Shown piece after piece: positions 7,381-16,220 of a stretch of DNA of 64,000 nt. This DNA is from Brevundimonas sp. AAP58 (lineage in GTDB: Bacteria > Pseudomonadota > Alphaproteobacteria > Caulobacterales > Caulobacteraceae): NCBI RefSeq assembly GCF_001295975.1, contig NZ_LJHU01000018.1, positions 1-64,000 on the forward strand, given 5' to 3'. The position numbers and the translations under genes were made by a program. Position 1 is the first letter of the stretch; the number at the start of each line of letters is the position of its first letter. The notes beneath the pieces are model-generated. The model did no database searches. It had not been told where the DNA came from and worked only from the letters and a program-made list of their open reading frames with translations.

Positions 7381-9555
7381 ATGGAAAACTTCAAGATCGA
7401 CGTCGACGCCGACGGCATCGCCCTGGTCACCTTCGACGTGCCGGGCCGCTCGATGAACACCCTGACCTCGGGCGTCATGGCCGAGATCCCCCAGGTGGTC
7501 GAACGCATCAAGACCGACGACGCCATCAAGGGTGCGGTGCTGACCTCGGGCAAGACCTCGGGCTTCTGCGCCGGGGCTGACCTGGGTGACATGGCCGCGG
7601 GGATGCTGACGGGCGGCTCGCTGCAGGACGCCTATGACGCCGGCTGGAAGCTGAACGGGGCGCTGCGCGCGCTCGAGACCTGCGGCAAGCCGGTGGCCGC
7701 CGCGATCAACGGTCTGGCGCTGGGCGGCGGGCTCGAACTGACGCTGGCGTGCCACTACCGCGTGGTCGGCGACAGCCCGAAGATCCAGCTGGGCCTGCCC
7801 GAGATCAAGGTCGGCCTGTTCCCGGGCGGCGGCGGCACCCAGCGCCTGACGCGTCTGGTCGGCGTGCAGGCGGCGATGATGGCCATGAGCGAGGGCAAGT
7901 CCTTCCGCCCCAACGACGCCAAGGGCGCGGGCATCGTCCATGAGGTCGTGCCTGCCGGCACCGAGGTCGAGGCCGCCAAGGCCTGGATCAAGGGCGGCGG
8001 CAAGGCCCAGCAGCCGTGGGACGACAAGTCCTTCAAACTGCCCGGCGGCGGCCCCTATCACCCGGCCGGCATCCAGAACTTCCTGGTCGGCAACGCCATG
8101 CTGAGGAAGCAGTCCTACGGCAACTATCCGGCCGTCGTGAACCTGATGAAGGCGGTCTATGAGGGCGTGCAGGTACCGATGGATGCGGCGCTGCGCATCG
8201 AGACCCGCTACTTCATCAAGACCCTGATGACGCCGCAGGCCCAGGGCATGATCCGCAGCCTGTTCCTGTCCAAGCAGGAGCTGGACAAGGGCGCGGTGCG
8301 TCCCAAGGACGTGCCCCAATCGGATCCGAAGAAGGTCACCGTGCTCGGCGCTGGCATGATGGGCGCGGGCATCGCCTATGTGAACGCCATGGCGGGCATC
8401 CAGACCATCCTGATCGACCGCGACCAGGAAAGCGCCGACAAGGGCAAGGCCCATGTCGAGGACCTGCTGAAGAAGCGCCTGTCGCGCGGCCAGCTGACCC
8501 AGGACAAGTACGACGCCCTGCTGGCATCCGTGATCGCCACCACCGACTATGACCACATCAAGGGCTCGGACCTGGTGATCGAGGCGGTGTTCGAAAACCG
8601 CGAGATCAAGGCCGATGTGACCAGGCGCGCCGAGGCCCAGCTCACGCCCGGCGCCGTGTTCGGATCCAACACCTCGACCCTGCCGATCACGGGCCTGGCC
8701 GAGGCCTCGGTCCGGCCTGAGGACTTCATCGGCATCCACTTCTTCTCGCCCGTCGACAAGATGATGCTGGTCGAGATCATCATGGGGGCCAAGACCGGCC
8801 AGGCCGCGCTCGCCAAGGCGCTGGACTACGTCATGAAGATCAAGAAGACGCCGATCGTCGTCCAGGACGGCCGCGGCTTCTACACCTCGCGCTGCTTCGG
8901 CACCTATGTCGCCGAGGGCCTGGCCATGCTGGAGGAGGGCTATGCCCCGGCCCTGATCGACAACATCGGCCGCATGACCGGCATGCCGCGTGGCCCGCTG
9001 GAGATGCACGACGACGTGGCGCTGGACCTGTCGGTCAAGATCGCCAAACAGACCGCCGAGGACCTGGGCGACGCCTATGTGCCGCTGCCCGGCTGGAAGA
9101 TCGTCAAGACGATGGTCGAGGACCTGGGCCGCTATGGTCGCAAGAACGGCAAGGGCTTCTACGATTACGACACCAAGCCCAAGACCCTGTGGAAGGGTCT
9201 GTCGGACCTGGCGCCGGTCACCATCAACGACTCGACGCCCGAGATGGTCGAGGACCAGAAGCGGCGCCTGATCTTCCGTCAGGCCGTCGAGGTCGCCCGC
9301 TGCTGGGAAGAGGGCGTGATCGACGACCCGCGCGAGGCCGACGTCGGCGCCATCCTGGCCTGGGGCTTCGCGCCCTGGACCGGCGGCCCGATCACCTACA
9401 TCGACCAGATGGGCGCCAAGGCCTTCGTCGAGCAGGCCGATGCCTATGCCGCGAAGTACGGCGAGCGGTTCAGCCCGCCGCAGCTGCTCCGCGACATGGC
9501 GGCCAAGGGCGAGACCTTCTACGGCCGGTTCACGGGGCAGAAGGCGGCGGCCTGA
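7381..9555 (+). CDS. fadJ: FadJ-type 3-hydroxyacyl-CoA dehydrogenase / enoyl-CoA hydratase
   Basis: 724 residues with two catalytic parts. The N-terminal crotonase domain (about 1-190) has the oxyanion-hole segment SGFCAGADLGD, GGGLELTLACHYRV, and the catalytic glutamate region LPEIKVGLFPGGGGTQRL. The NAD-binding hydroxyacyl-CoA dehydrogenase domain starts at VTVLGAGMMGAGIAY (about 320), with catalytic-His segment GIHFFSPVDKMMLVEII and GRGFYTSRC, then a C-terminal HAD domain. Together with the upstream thiolase it completes the beta-oxidation cycle. ATG at 7381 follows the palindromic repeat by 24 bases, so the repeat lies in the inter-cistronic mRNA. A strong terminator follows at 9581. Confidence 0.95.
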   Translation: MENFKIDVDADGIALVTFDVPGRSMNTLTSGVMAEIPQVVERIKTDDAIKGAVLTSGKTSGFCAGADLGDMAAGMLTGGSLQDAYDAGWKLNGALRALETCGKPVAAAINGLALGGGLELTLACHYRVVGDSPKIQLGLPEIKVGLFPGGGGTQRLTRLVGVQAAMMAMSEGKSFRPNDAKGAGIVHEVVPAGTEVEAAKAWIKGGGKAQQPWDDKSFKLPGGGPYHPAGIQNFLVGNAMLRKQSYGNYPAVVNLMKAVYEGVQVPMDAALRIETRYFIKTLMTPQAQGMIRSLFLSKQELDKGAVRPKDVPQSDPKKVTVLGAGMMGAGIAYVNAMAGIQTILIDRDQESADKGKAHVEDLLKKRLSRGQLTQDKYDALLASVIATTDYDHIKGSDLVIEAVFENREIKADVTRRAEAQLTPGAVFGSNTSTLPITGLAEASVRPEDFIGIHFFSPVDKMMLVEIIMGAKTGQAALAKALDYVMKIKKTPIVVQDGRGFYTSRCFGTYVAEGLAMLEEGYAPALIDNIGRMTGMPRGPLEMHDDVALDLSVKIAKQTAEDLGDAYVPLPGWKIVKTMVEDLGRYGRKNGKGFYDYDTKPKTLWKGLSDLAPVTINDSTPEMVEDQKRRLIFRQAVEVARCWEEGVIDDPREADVGAILAWGFAPWTGGPITYIDQMGAKAFVEQADAYAAKYGERFSPPQLLRDMAAKGETFYGRFTGQKAAA

Positions 9556-9580
9556 CCGTCAGCCAGATTTGAAGCAGAAA

Positions 9581-9617
9581 CGGCCCCGGGATCGCTCCCG
9601 GGGCCGTCTTCGTTTCC
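9581..9617 (+). terminator. Rho-independent terminator after fadJ
   Basis: Eleven-base GC stem CGGCCCCGGGA / TCCCGGGGCCG with a TCGC loop (9581-9606), followed by TCTTCGTTTCC. It ends the fadA-fadJ transcript. Confidence 0.85.
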
Positions 9618-9630
9618 TCAGGCACCTGGA

Positions 9631-9960
9631 TCAGGAGCCGGTGAACTCGAACTCCTGGCCGTCGATCTCGCACATGTTGACGCGCTCGACATAATCCGAT
9701 CCGTCGTCGAATGTATAATAGAAGTCGTACATGCAGTCTTCGAGGCCATCGTCGATTGTTATCTCGACCGAGTCACCAGGCTCGACCTGGTAATCCAGGA
9801 TGTTGTCGCTCCATTCATCGGACGAAGACTGTCCGTACAGGATCGAATCGATGGTCGCGTTCGAGTTGTTGACGATCGAGAACGAGACTGAGCCCGTCTG
9901 GGCCGATGCAGGCAGGGCAAAGGCGACGCAGGCGGCGGCGGCCAGGAACAGGTTACGCAT
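9631..9960 (-). CDS. Small secreted protein of unknown function
   Basis: 109 residues with a clear Sec signal peptide (MRNLFLAAAACVAFALPASAQ, cleavage after about residue 20). The mature part is acidic, probably beta-rich, with two cysteines (EDCMYDF and VNMCEID) that could form a disulfide. The pattern of an N-N-S/T-I turn, an LYGQSSSDEW segment, PGDS, C-x-Y-D and F-D-D-G recalls a family of about 110-residue exported proteins common in Caulobacteraceae and sphingomonads; no function is established. It is convergent with fadJ. Confidence 0.8.
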   Translation of the reverse strand: MRNLFLAAAACVAFALPASAQTGSVSFSIVNNSNATIDSILYGQSSSDEWSDNILDYQVEPGDSVEITIDDGLEDCMYDFYYTFDDGSDYVERVNMCEIDGQEFEFTGS

Positions 9961-10062
9961 TGAGATTTCCCCCGCAACGGACGGTGTGTCCGCGCTGTGT
10001 CATCCGGTGTAACCGAGATCGGTCACTGCACAAGTCCGGCCGAACCTGGAAAGATCGCCGTC

Positions 10063-11028
10063 ATGCAAACTCGTCACATCGCGACCGACGGCCTGGTCCA
10101 GCGCGTACTGGAGGCGGGCCCCGAAGACGCACCTCTCGTCCTGCTGATCCACGGCTTTCCCGAGCTGGGGATCAGCTGGCGCGCTCAGGTCGCGGCGTTG
10201 GCGCAAGCCGACTATCGCGCGGCCGCACCCGACATGCGCGGCTATGGCGGCACCAACAAGCCGGAACGAACGGAGGATCATACCATCCTGCAGCTGGTCG
10301 GCGACATGGTCGATCTGGTGCGGGCATTGGGGCATCAGACCTGCGTCGTCGTCGGCCACGACTGGGGCGCGCCGGTCGCCTGGCACTGCGCCCTGATGCG
10401 GCCCGACGTGTTCACGGCGGTGGCGGGGCTGTCGGTGCCGTTCCAGCCGCGCCGGGCGGCCGGGCCGCCGACACCGGCGATGGCTGCGATCTCGAAGCGG
10501 CTGGGCCGGGGCGAGCTCTACATGAACCAGTTCCAGAACCCGGACGCGCACCGCATCTTCGAGGCCGATGTGGCGGCGGGCCTGCGCAAGGGCTTCTACG
10601 CCTATGACGGGGCGACGCCGGACGGCCGCCAGTCGACGGGTTTCATCGCCCCGGGCCACGACTTCCTGTCCGAAATCCCCGACGACGCCACCCTGCCGCC
10701 GTGGATGAGCGAGGATCACTTCGCGGAGTATGTGAAGGCCTTCACCGCCTCGGGCTTCAAGGGGCCGATCGACTGGTATCGGTGCCTGGACCTGAACTGG
10801 TCGCTGACGGCCTTCCTCCAGGGGCAAAAGATCACCCAGCCGTCCATGTTCATGGTGGGAGAGCGCGATCCCGTGCGCCACTACGCCGGCCAGCACGAGG
10901 CCGGACTGAAGGACTGGCTAACCGATCTGCGCAGCCAGACCGTGCTGCCCGGCGCCGGCCACTGGTTGCAGCAGGAGCGGCCGGATGAGGTCAACGCCGC
11001 TCTCCTCTCTTTCCTGGGTTCGCTGTGA
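10063..11028 (+). CDS. Alpha/beta hydrolase, epoxide-hydrolase-like
   Basis: 321 residues. The fold shows HGFPELGISWRAQ (oxyanion HGxP motif), an aspartate nucleophile in GHDWGAPVAWH, an acid in GERDPVRHYA and the catalytic histidine in GAGHWLQQE. An aspartate rather than serine nucleophile plus HGFP is the signature of soluble epoxide hydrolases and haloalkane dehalogenases; the WYRCLDLNW segment in the cap may supply a substrate-positioning tyrosine. The start was moved from 9997 to ATG 10063, where homology-like sequence (MQTRHIATDGL) begins. Its stop overlaps the GTG of the next gene (GTGA), so the two are coupled. Confidence 0.88.
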   Translation: MQTRHIATDGLVQRVLEAGPEDAPLVLLIHGFPELGISWRAQVAALAQADYRAAAPDMRGYGGTNKPERTEDHTILQLVGDMVDLVRALGHQTCVVVGHDWGAPVAWHCALMRPDVFTAVAGLSVPFQPRRAAGPPTPAMAAISKRLGRGELYMNQFQNPDAHRIFEADVAAGLRKGFYAYDGATPDGRQSTGFIAPGHDFLSEIPDDATLPPWMSEDHFAEYVKAFTASGFKGPIDWYRCLDLNWSLTAFLQGQKITQPSMFMVGERDPVRHYAGQHEAGLKDWLTDLRSQTVLPGAGHWLQQERPDEVNAALLSFLGSL

Positions 11029-12224
11029 ACCCACGACCCCAGACCTTCGACGTTGTCATCGTCGGCGCGGGCGCCGCCGGGATGATGTGCGCCATCGAGG
11101 CCGGGCGGCGCGGACGGCGCGTATTGGTCGTCGACCACGCGCGCGCGCCGGGCGAGAAGATCCGCATCAGCGGTGGCGGCCGATGCAACTTCACCAATCT
11201 GGAGGCCGGGCGGACCGACCGGTTCCTGGGCACCAACCCCCGGTTCGCGAGCTCGGCGCTGGGGCGATTCACACCCGCCGACTTCATCGCCCGCGTGGAC
11301 CGGGCCGGCATCGCCTGGCACGAGAAGACTCTCGGCCAACTCTTCTGTGATGACAGCGCCAAGCAGATCATCCGTATGCTGACCGATGACATGCGGGCGG
11401 CGAGGGTTGAACTGCGACTGGGCACGGCGGTGGAAACCTATGACCGGTCTGGCGAGCGGTTCGACCTGACCCTGTCGGACGGCTCGGCCGTGTCGGCGGC
11501 ATCGCTGGTGGTGGCGTCCGGCGGCAAGTCGATCCCCAAGATGGGGGCCACCGGCTGGGGCTATGAGGTGGCGCGCCACTTCGGCCTGACGGTGACCGAG
11601 ACCCGGCCCGCGCTCGTGCCCCTGACGTTCGAGCACGGGCTGCTGGAACAGACGACACCGCTGGCGGGCGTCGCGGTCGACGCCGTCGTCAGCCATGGCC
11701 GGACCAGGTTCGAGGAGGCCATGCTGTTCACCCATCGCGGCCTGTCCGGCCCGGCGATCCTGCAGATCAGCAGCTACTGGCGCGAGGGCGATCCGATCAC
11801 GGTGTCGATGGCTCCGGGCGTTCCGGTGCTGGAGCGGTTGAAGGCGAGAAAGGCCGAGAACGGCGGCAAGCAAGCCGTCCATACGGCGCTGTCGGAGATC
11901 GTGCCTCGCCGTCTGGCCGAGACCCTAGCCGCTCGCGAAGGGGCCAACGGCAAGCTGGCGGAGGTGGGCGACAAGGTGCTGGCGCGACTGGAGACCGCCG
12001 TGAATGCCTGGACCGTCAAACCCGTGGGCTCGGAGGGCTATCGCACGGCCGAAGTCACTCTGGGCGGCGTCGCCACGGACCAGCTGGACCAGAAGACGAT
12101 GGAAGCGAAAGCCGTGCCCGGCCTGTTCTTCATCGGCGAGGTCGTCGACATCACCGGCTGGCTGGGCGGCTATAACTTCCAGTGGGCCTGGAGTTCGGGC
12201 TGGGCGGCCGGGCAGGTCGTCTAG
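11025..12224 (+). CDS. BaiN/HI0933-like FAD-dependent oxidoreductase
   Basis: 399 residues. The N-terminal Rossmann motif DVVIVGAGAAGMMCAIEAGRRG binds FAD. It is followed by the HI0933 family hallmark GEKIRISGGGRCNFTN (about residues 44-59) and a C-terminal GEVVDITGWLGGYNFQWAWSSGWAAG. HI0933/YhiN proteins are flavoproteins of broad distribution whose substrate is unclear; relatives have been linked to bile-acid reduction and aminoacetone oxidation. GTG start at 11025, overlapping the stop of the epoxide-hydrolase-like gene. Confidence 0.92.
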   Translation: MNPRPQTFDVVIVGAGAAGMMCAIEAGRRGRRVLVVDHARAPGEKIRISGGGRCNFTNLEAGRTDRFLGTNPRFASSALGRFTPADFIARVDRAGIAWHEKTLGQLFCDDSAKQIIRMLTDDMRAARVELRLGTAVETYDRSGERFDLTLSDGSAVSAASLVVASGGKSIPKMGATGWGYEVARHFGLTVTETRPALVPLTFEHGLLEQTTPLAGVAVDAVVSHGRTRFEEAMLFTHRGLSGPAILQISSYWREGDPITVSMAPGVPVLERLKARKAENGGKQAVHTALSEIVPRRLAETLAAREGANGKLAEVGDKVLARLETAVNAWTVKPVGSEGYRTAEVTLGGVATDQLDQKTMEAKAVPGLFFIGEVVDITGWLGGYNFQWAWSSGWAAGQVV

Positions 12225-12227
12225 GCC

Positions 12228-12503
12228 TCAATAGCCTCGACGGAGCGCTTGATCGGTCGCTTGATTGAGCCCGGTCCTGCGTCCGCTCGCACCCTGAGCC
12301 ATTCGGGCATTGAAACCGCCACTACGGCAGACATAGTCGCCACCGCCGCGTCGGGCGTCGGGTCGCCTTGCAACGAGCACACCGCCGAGCCCATCGCACT
12401 GGGCGGTCAGCTCGGCGAGGGTGGCGGGCGGGCTCGCGGGGGCCGTCGCGCAGGCGGCGAGGCTAAGGGCGGCCGAACCAAGGATGACGACTGATCGGAT
12501 CAT
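12228..12503 (-). CDS. Small hypothetical lipoprotein
   Basis: 91 residues starting at MIRSVVILGSAALSLAACATAP: a lipoprotein signal with lipobox LAAC. The longer open frame to 12554 is rejected because the ATG at 12503 has GGGAGA just upstream and begins the signal peptide. The mature part has two further cysteines (AQCDGLGG, DYVCRSG) separated by about 30 residues, likely a disulfide. No family recognised. It converges on the BaiN-like gene. Confidence 0.75.
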   Translation of the reverse strand: MIRSVVILGSAALSLAACATAPASPPATLAELTAQCDGLGGVLVARRPDARRGGGDYVCRSGGFNARMAQGASGRRTGLNQATDQALRRGY

Positions 12504-12640
12504 CGCAGTCTCCCGTAGCCCGCAGTCGATCCTGAAAAACATGCGGCGCTGCAAGGGCCATCAACAGGAGCGCACGAAGCCTTTCGCGCGTCAAGGTTGT
12601 CGAGGTCTCGCCCGTCTCGCGAAGACCGTTCTCCGAACCG

Positions 12641-12877
12641 TCAGTGCGCTTCCGGCGGACGCGCCGCAGGGTCGAGATACTCATTCTCCGGCCGCCCCTT
12701 TCCGGCCAGGACGAAGCGTCGGTCGCAGTAGCCGCACTCGACGAAATCCTCGCCGCCCATGTCCAGATAGACGAGCGGGTGACCCAGGACGCCGCCACCG
12801 TCGCAGGCCACGCGCTTGGAGGTCACGACGATCTCTTCTGGCGGAAGAACGAGGACATCGGGATGGCGGGGCGGCAT
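12641..12877 (-). CDS. Zinc-finger (zf-CHCC, NDUFS6-like) protein
   Basis: 78 residues. The core RVACDGGGVLGHPLVYLDMG followed by VECGYCDRRFVLAG carries the C-x8-H-...-C-x2-C zinc-binding pattern of the zf-CHCC domain shared with the NDUFS6 accessory subunit of mitochondrial complex I. In alphaproteobacteria such small proteins are usually stand-alone and have been suggested as complex I assembly or stability factors. It is divergent from the ABC ATPase gene. Confidence 0.88.
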   Translation of the reverse strand: MPPRHPDVLVLPPEEIVVTSKRVACDGGGVLGHPLVYLDMGGEDFVECGYCDRRFVLAGKGRPENEYLDPAARPPEAH

Positions 12878-12982
12878 GAAGCGATCCGTGGTTTTGGCCG
12901 TGGTCTTGGCGCGGGTTGCGCGCGCGCATAGTTAGACGCCACGGCGCGTCGCCGAAAGCCCTCCCGCCACCCGAAAGCCCGC

Positions 12983-13957
12983 ATGACCGAGACCGAAGCC
13001 CTGCCCGTCAACGCCATCGAGGTGCGCGGGCTGGAGAAGACCTACGCGGGATCCAAGAAGGCACCGCCCAAAGTGGCGCTGAAGGGCGTCGACCTCGTGA
13101 TCCCGCGCGGCTCCATGTTCGGCCTGCTGGGCCCAAACGGCGCAGGCAAGTCGACCCTGATCAACATCCTGGCCGGGGTGGTGAACAAGACGGCGGGCCA
13201 CGCCTCGATCTGGGGCCGCGACATCGACGAGCGCCCTCGCGACGCCCGCGCCGCGCTGGGCGTGGTGCCGCAGGAGATCGTGGCCGACGTCTTCTTCACC
13301 CCGCGCGAGGCGCTGGAGGTGCAGGCGGGTTTCTATGGCGTGCCGGCCAATGAGCGGCGCTCGGACGAACTGCTGGCGGCGCTGGGTCTGTCGGACAAGG
13401 CCAACGCCTATGTCCGCGCCCTGTCGGGCGGCATGAAGCGCCGCCTGATGGTGGCCAAGGCCCTGGTGCACAATCCGCCGGTCCTGATCCTGGATGAGCC
13501 GACGGCGGGCGTGGACGTCGAGCTGCGCCGCCAGCTGTGGGAATACGTCCGCCGCATCAACGCCGAGGGCGTGACCATCCTGCTGACCACCCACTATCTG
13601 GAAGAGGCGCAGGAGCTGTGTGACACCATCGCCATCATGAACCGGGGCGAGGTGGTGGCCTGCGAGCCGACGCCCCAGCTTCTGCGCCGTCTGGACACGA
13701 GAAACGTCATCGTGACGCCGGAGGGCGAACTGCCCGCGCCGCCGGCGCTCGAAGGCTTCGAGGTGGCCCCTCGCCCGAACGGGGCTTTCGCGGTGACTTA
13801 CAGAAAGGGCCGGTCGTCGGTGGAGCAGGTACTGGCCGCTGTGCGCGCGGCGGGCGTGACCATCGCCGACATCACCACCGAGGACCCCGACCTGGAAGAC
13901 GTCTTCGTCGCCCTGACTTATGGTGACCCCAAGGCGGCGGATCCAACGAAGGATTGA
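12983..13957 (+). CDS. ABC transporter ATP-binding protein
   Basis: 324 residues. Walker A GPNGAGKS (about residue 51), signature LSGGMKRR, Walker B VLILDEPTAGVDVE and the switch histidine in TTHYLEEAQEL are all intact. The approximately 90-residue C-terminal extension is as in DrrA/NatA-type exporters of the ABC-2 class. No permease gene follows in the window, so the partner must be encoded elsewhere. The next gene starts about 14 bases downstream and may be cotranscribed. Confidence 0.92.
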   Translation: MTETEALPVNAIEVRGLEKTYAGSKKAPPKVALKGVDLVIPRGSMFGLLGPNGAGKSTLINILAGVVNKTAGHASIWGRDIDERPRDARAALGVVPQEIVADVFFTPREALEVQAGFYGVPANERRSDELLAALGLSDKANAYVRALSGGMKRRLMVAKALVHNPPVLILDEPTAGVDVELRRQLWEYVRRINAEGVTILLTTHYLEEAQELCDTIAIMNRGEVVACEPTPQLLRRLDTRNVIVTPEGELPAPPALEGFEVAPRPNGAFAVTYRKGRSSVEQVLAAVRAAGVTIADITTEDPDLEDVFVALTYGDPKAADPTKD

Positions 13958-13971
13958 GGGAGGACAGGCGG

Positions 13972-14646
13972 ATGCTGAACCGGCTCAGGACGCTGACGGC
14001 GGCAACACTGCTCAGCCTCTCCCTGGCGGCCTGCATCACCCAGAGAGAGCAGGTTCTCGCTCCAGACGCGGGCGGCGTCGTGATCCGGGCCGAGACCGGT
14101 CGACCTGTGCAGGGAGCACGGGTTCGCTTCGTTGGGCGTGATGCGTTGCCGCCGGCCATCACAGCCGCAGACGGGCGGTTCACCCTTCAAGGGCAGACTG
14201 AAAGACGCGTGATCCTCGCCTATCCGATCGGTGGCGTTTACCGCGATACGACAGGCGTGATGGCCTCCGTTCCAGGTCTGGCTGACGCCTATGCTAGCGC
14301 TGATTTCGTGAGCGCGGGCCGTCCGGCCTCGGCGATGCATGACATCCCGATCCTGATGTTTCCGGCCGACGCCCCGGACACGCCGCTCCACACCCTGATG
14401 GCCGATTGCGTCGGTGAAGCCGAGGAAAGCCATGCTCTCCATCTGGCCACGCATGTGTCGACGCTCGATCCCGGCACCCCTCCGGACTGGCTGACCCCGG
14501 ACCGGGCCCGGGCGCTTCTGGAGCATCTGAACCGGACCCACCCGTTCTCGCGCTTCCAGACTTGCAGGGAGGCGAGCGAGGCCTACGCCCTCTATTCGTC
14601 CGCGACCACAGTACTGGAGATGGTCTTCGCTGCGGATGGAGGCTGA
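13972..14646 (+). CDS. Lipoprotein with a carboxypeptidase-regulatory-like fold
   Basis: 224 residues from ATG 13972, preceded by AGGGAGGA. A TTG 18 bases upstream is in frame but has no such site. The lipoprotein signal ends in LSLAAC (about residue 20). The segment GGVVIRAETGRPVQGARVRFVG...ITAADGRFTL (about 34-72) has the shape of a carboxypeptidase regulatory-like (CarboxypepD_reg) beta-sandwich. The remaining C-terminal half is not recognised; it includes LMADCVGEAEE and TCREASEAY, two cysteines. Possibly cotranscribed with the ABC ATPase. Confidence 0.7.
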   Translation: MLNRLRTLTAATLLSLSLAACITQREQVLAPDAGGVVIRAETGRPVQGARVRFVGRDALPPAITAADGRFTLQGQTERRVILAYPIGGVYRDTTGVMASVPGLADAYASADFVSAGRPASAMHDIPILMFPADAPDTPLHTLMADCVGEAEESHALHLATHVSTLDPGTPPDWLTPDRARALLEHLNRTHPFSRFQTCREASEAYALYSSATTVLEMVFAADGG

Positions 14647-14755
14647 GGCTTGCGAGCCGGCATCGACCGGCGCGGTGATCCGCCAGACATCGACAGCGCA
14701 GAGTGACGCTTCGATCCCCCTCCCCCACTCGGACCGGAACCGCTAGCCTTGCGCC

Positions 14756-15166
14756 ATGTGGAAGCGGATCGCGCTTTACGGAGCCCTGTTGGCGTTAGGC
14801 GCGGCGGCGCTCCAGTGGCTGGACTACCAGAGGCTGGCGCGCGCCTGGACCACGGAAATCTATATCGGCCTGATCGCGGGAGGATTCCTCGCCCTGGGTC
14901 TCTGGCTCGGCCGGGTCCTGTTCGTGAGAGAGGCCGCTCCGTTCGACGGCAACCCACAGGCGCAGGCGGCGCTGGGCATGACCGGGCGCGAGCTGGACGT
15001 GCTCAAGGAACTGGCCGAGGGGCGATCCAACAAGGAGATCGGGCGTCGCCTCGGCATCTCGCCCGAGACGGTGAAGACCCACTTGGCGAGGCTCTACGAA
15101 CGGCTCGGAGCCCGCCGGCGCGCCGAGGCCGTGCTGCGGGCGCGAGAACTCGGCCTCATCCCCTGA
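14756..15166 (+). CDS. Membrane-anchored LuxR-type regulator
   Basis: 136 residues. Two predicted transmembrane helices (about 5-22 and 36-56) precede a LuxR/GerE helix-turn-helix (about 75-133) with MTGRELDVLKELAEGRSNKEIGRRLGISPETVKTHL. There is no receiver or ligand-binding domain, so DNA binding is coupled directly to a membrane segment. The next gene, a four-helix DUF4199 membrane protein, lies about 90 bases downstream in the same direction. The pairing suggests that the DUF4199 protein senses or restrains the regulator at the membrane (inference). Confidence 0.85.
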   Translation: MWKRIALYGALLALGAAALQWLDYQRLARAWTTEIYIGLIAGGFLALGLWLGRVLFVREAAPFDGNPQAQAALGMTGRELDVLKELAEGRSNKEIGRRLGISPETVKTHLARLYERLGARRRAEAVLRARELGLIP

Positions 15167-15255
15167 CCGGACGATTCCGCCCAGATCCCCCGTTCGGGTG
15201 ATTGCCACACCGATCGGATGGGGCGCTGATGGCGGTCACACGGAGGGAGATTTCC

Positions 15256-15789
15256 ATGCTCAGGACCATTCTCGTCTACGGCCTCGTCGGAGGCCTCATC
15301 GTCGGCACCCCCATGCTGCTTCAGGGATTGCTTCTGGAGGAGCATCCGCCCGTGCCGATCGCGATGGCGATCGGCTACACCACCATGCTGATCGCCCTGT
15401 CCACGGTCTTCCTGGCCGTGAAGCGGCAGCGAGACACGGTCGGCGGCGGGGTGATCAGGTTCTGGCCCGCGCTCGGCATGGGCCTGGCCATCAGCGCCGT
15501 GGCCGGCGTCATCTATGTCCTGACCTGGGAACTGACCCAGGCCCTGACCGGCTACGGCTTCGTCGCCGAATACACCGACACGATGGTGGCCGAAAAACAG
15601 GCGACCGGTGCCAGCGCCGAGGAAATCGCCACCCTGCGCGCCCAGATGGCTGACTTCGCGGTGCAGTACGCCAATCCGCTCTATCGCCTGCCGGTGACCT
15701 TCATCGAGATCTTCCCGGTCGGCGTGCTGGTCTCGCTGATTTCGGCGGCCCTGCTACGCAATCCGCGCTTTCTTCCAGCGCGGCGCTAG
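15256..15789 (+). CDS. DUF4199-type membrane protein
   Basis: 177 residues with four likely transmembrane helices: near the N-terminus (ILVYGLVGGLIVGTPMLL), TMLIALSTVFLAVK, a GLAISAVAGVIYVLTW helix and a C-terminal FPVGVLVSLISAALL. The region between helices 3 and 4 has the DUF4199 look (YTDTMVAEKQ... about 105-140). Start at ATG 15256 with GGAGGGAGA upstream; the longer frame from 15202 is not supported. It follows the membrane LuxR gene and its stop overlaps, by four bases, the stop of the convergent gene. Confidence 0.8.
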   Translation: MLRTILVYGLVGGLIVGTPMLLQGLLLEEHPPVPIAMAIGYTTMLIALSTVFLAVKRQRDTVGGGVIRFWPALGMGLAISAVAGVIYVLTWELTQALTGYGFVAEYTDTMVAEKQATGASAEEIATLRAQMADFAVQYANPLYRLPVTFIEIFPVGVLVSLISAALLRNPRFLPARR

Positions 15790-16184
15790 ACGACCATTAC
15801 CGTGCCGAGCAGCAACTTGGCGGCGCCGCGACGTCCGAGGATGATGTTGATCGCCGACTGCAGCTGGGCGGCCAGCCGGTCGACGTTGGGCACCCCACCG
15901 GGGAGCAGGCGCTCGGCCTCGCGCTGGACCAGAATGGCGAAGACCGCCCGCACGCGCGGCTGCGCCTGCTGGGCCCGCAGGAAGAGGGCGGGATCGGCGA
16001 CGTCGACGCCGGTCTCGACGGTCATGACCCCCCGGCGTCCGTCCGAGCGGATCGTGGTCGCGGTGATGGTGGGATAGCGCAGGTAGCCGCCGGTCGACGG
16101 CGCGGACCCGCCTCCGGCTCCCGCCAACGCAGGCGTGGCGGCGGCGAGCAACAGTGGGGCGGCGAGAAGGGCGCGACGATCCAT
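15786..16184 (-). CDS. Exported hypothetical protein (Tat-like signal)
   Basis: 132 residues. The N-terminus MDRRALLAAPLLLAAATPALA is a signal peptide; the twin arginine after Asp fits a short Tat signal but lacks the full motif. A glycine/serine-rich linker follows, then a single domain ending in RRGAAKLLLGTVMVV. The alternation of a beta segment (TTIRSDGRRGVMTVETGVDV) and a helix with LVQREAERLL faintly resembles FliL-like periplasmic domains, but I would not assign that function. Confidence 0.7.
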   Translation of the reverse strand: MDRRALLAAPLLLAAATPALAGAGGGSAPSTGGYLRYPTITATTIRSDGRRGVMTVETGVDVADPALFLRAQQAQPRVRAVFAILVQREAERLLPGGVPNVDRLAAQLQSAINIILGRRGAAKLLLGTVMVV

Positions 16185-16220
16185 GATCGCCGTTCTGCCA
16201 CGGCGCCGCTTAAGGTCGGG

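Noticed and set aside
7132-9009. 625-codon minus-strand frame opposite fadJ
   Set aside because: Antisense shadow of a clear two-domain enzyme, composed largely of Arg, His, Gln and Gly.
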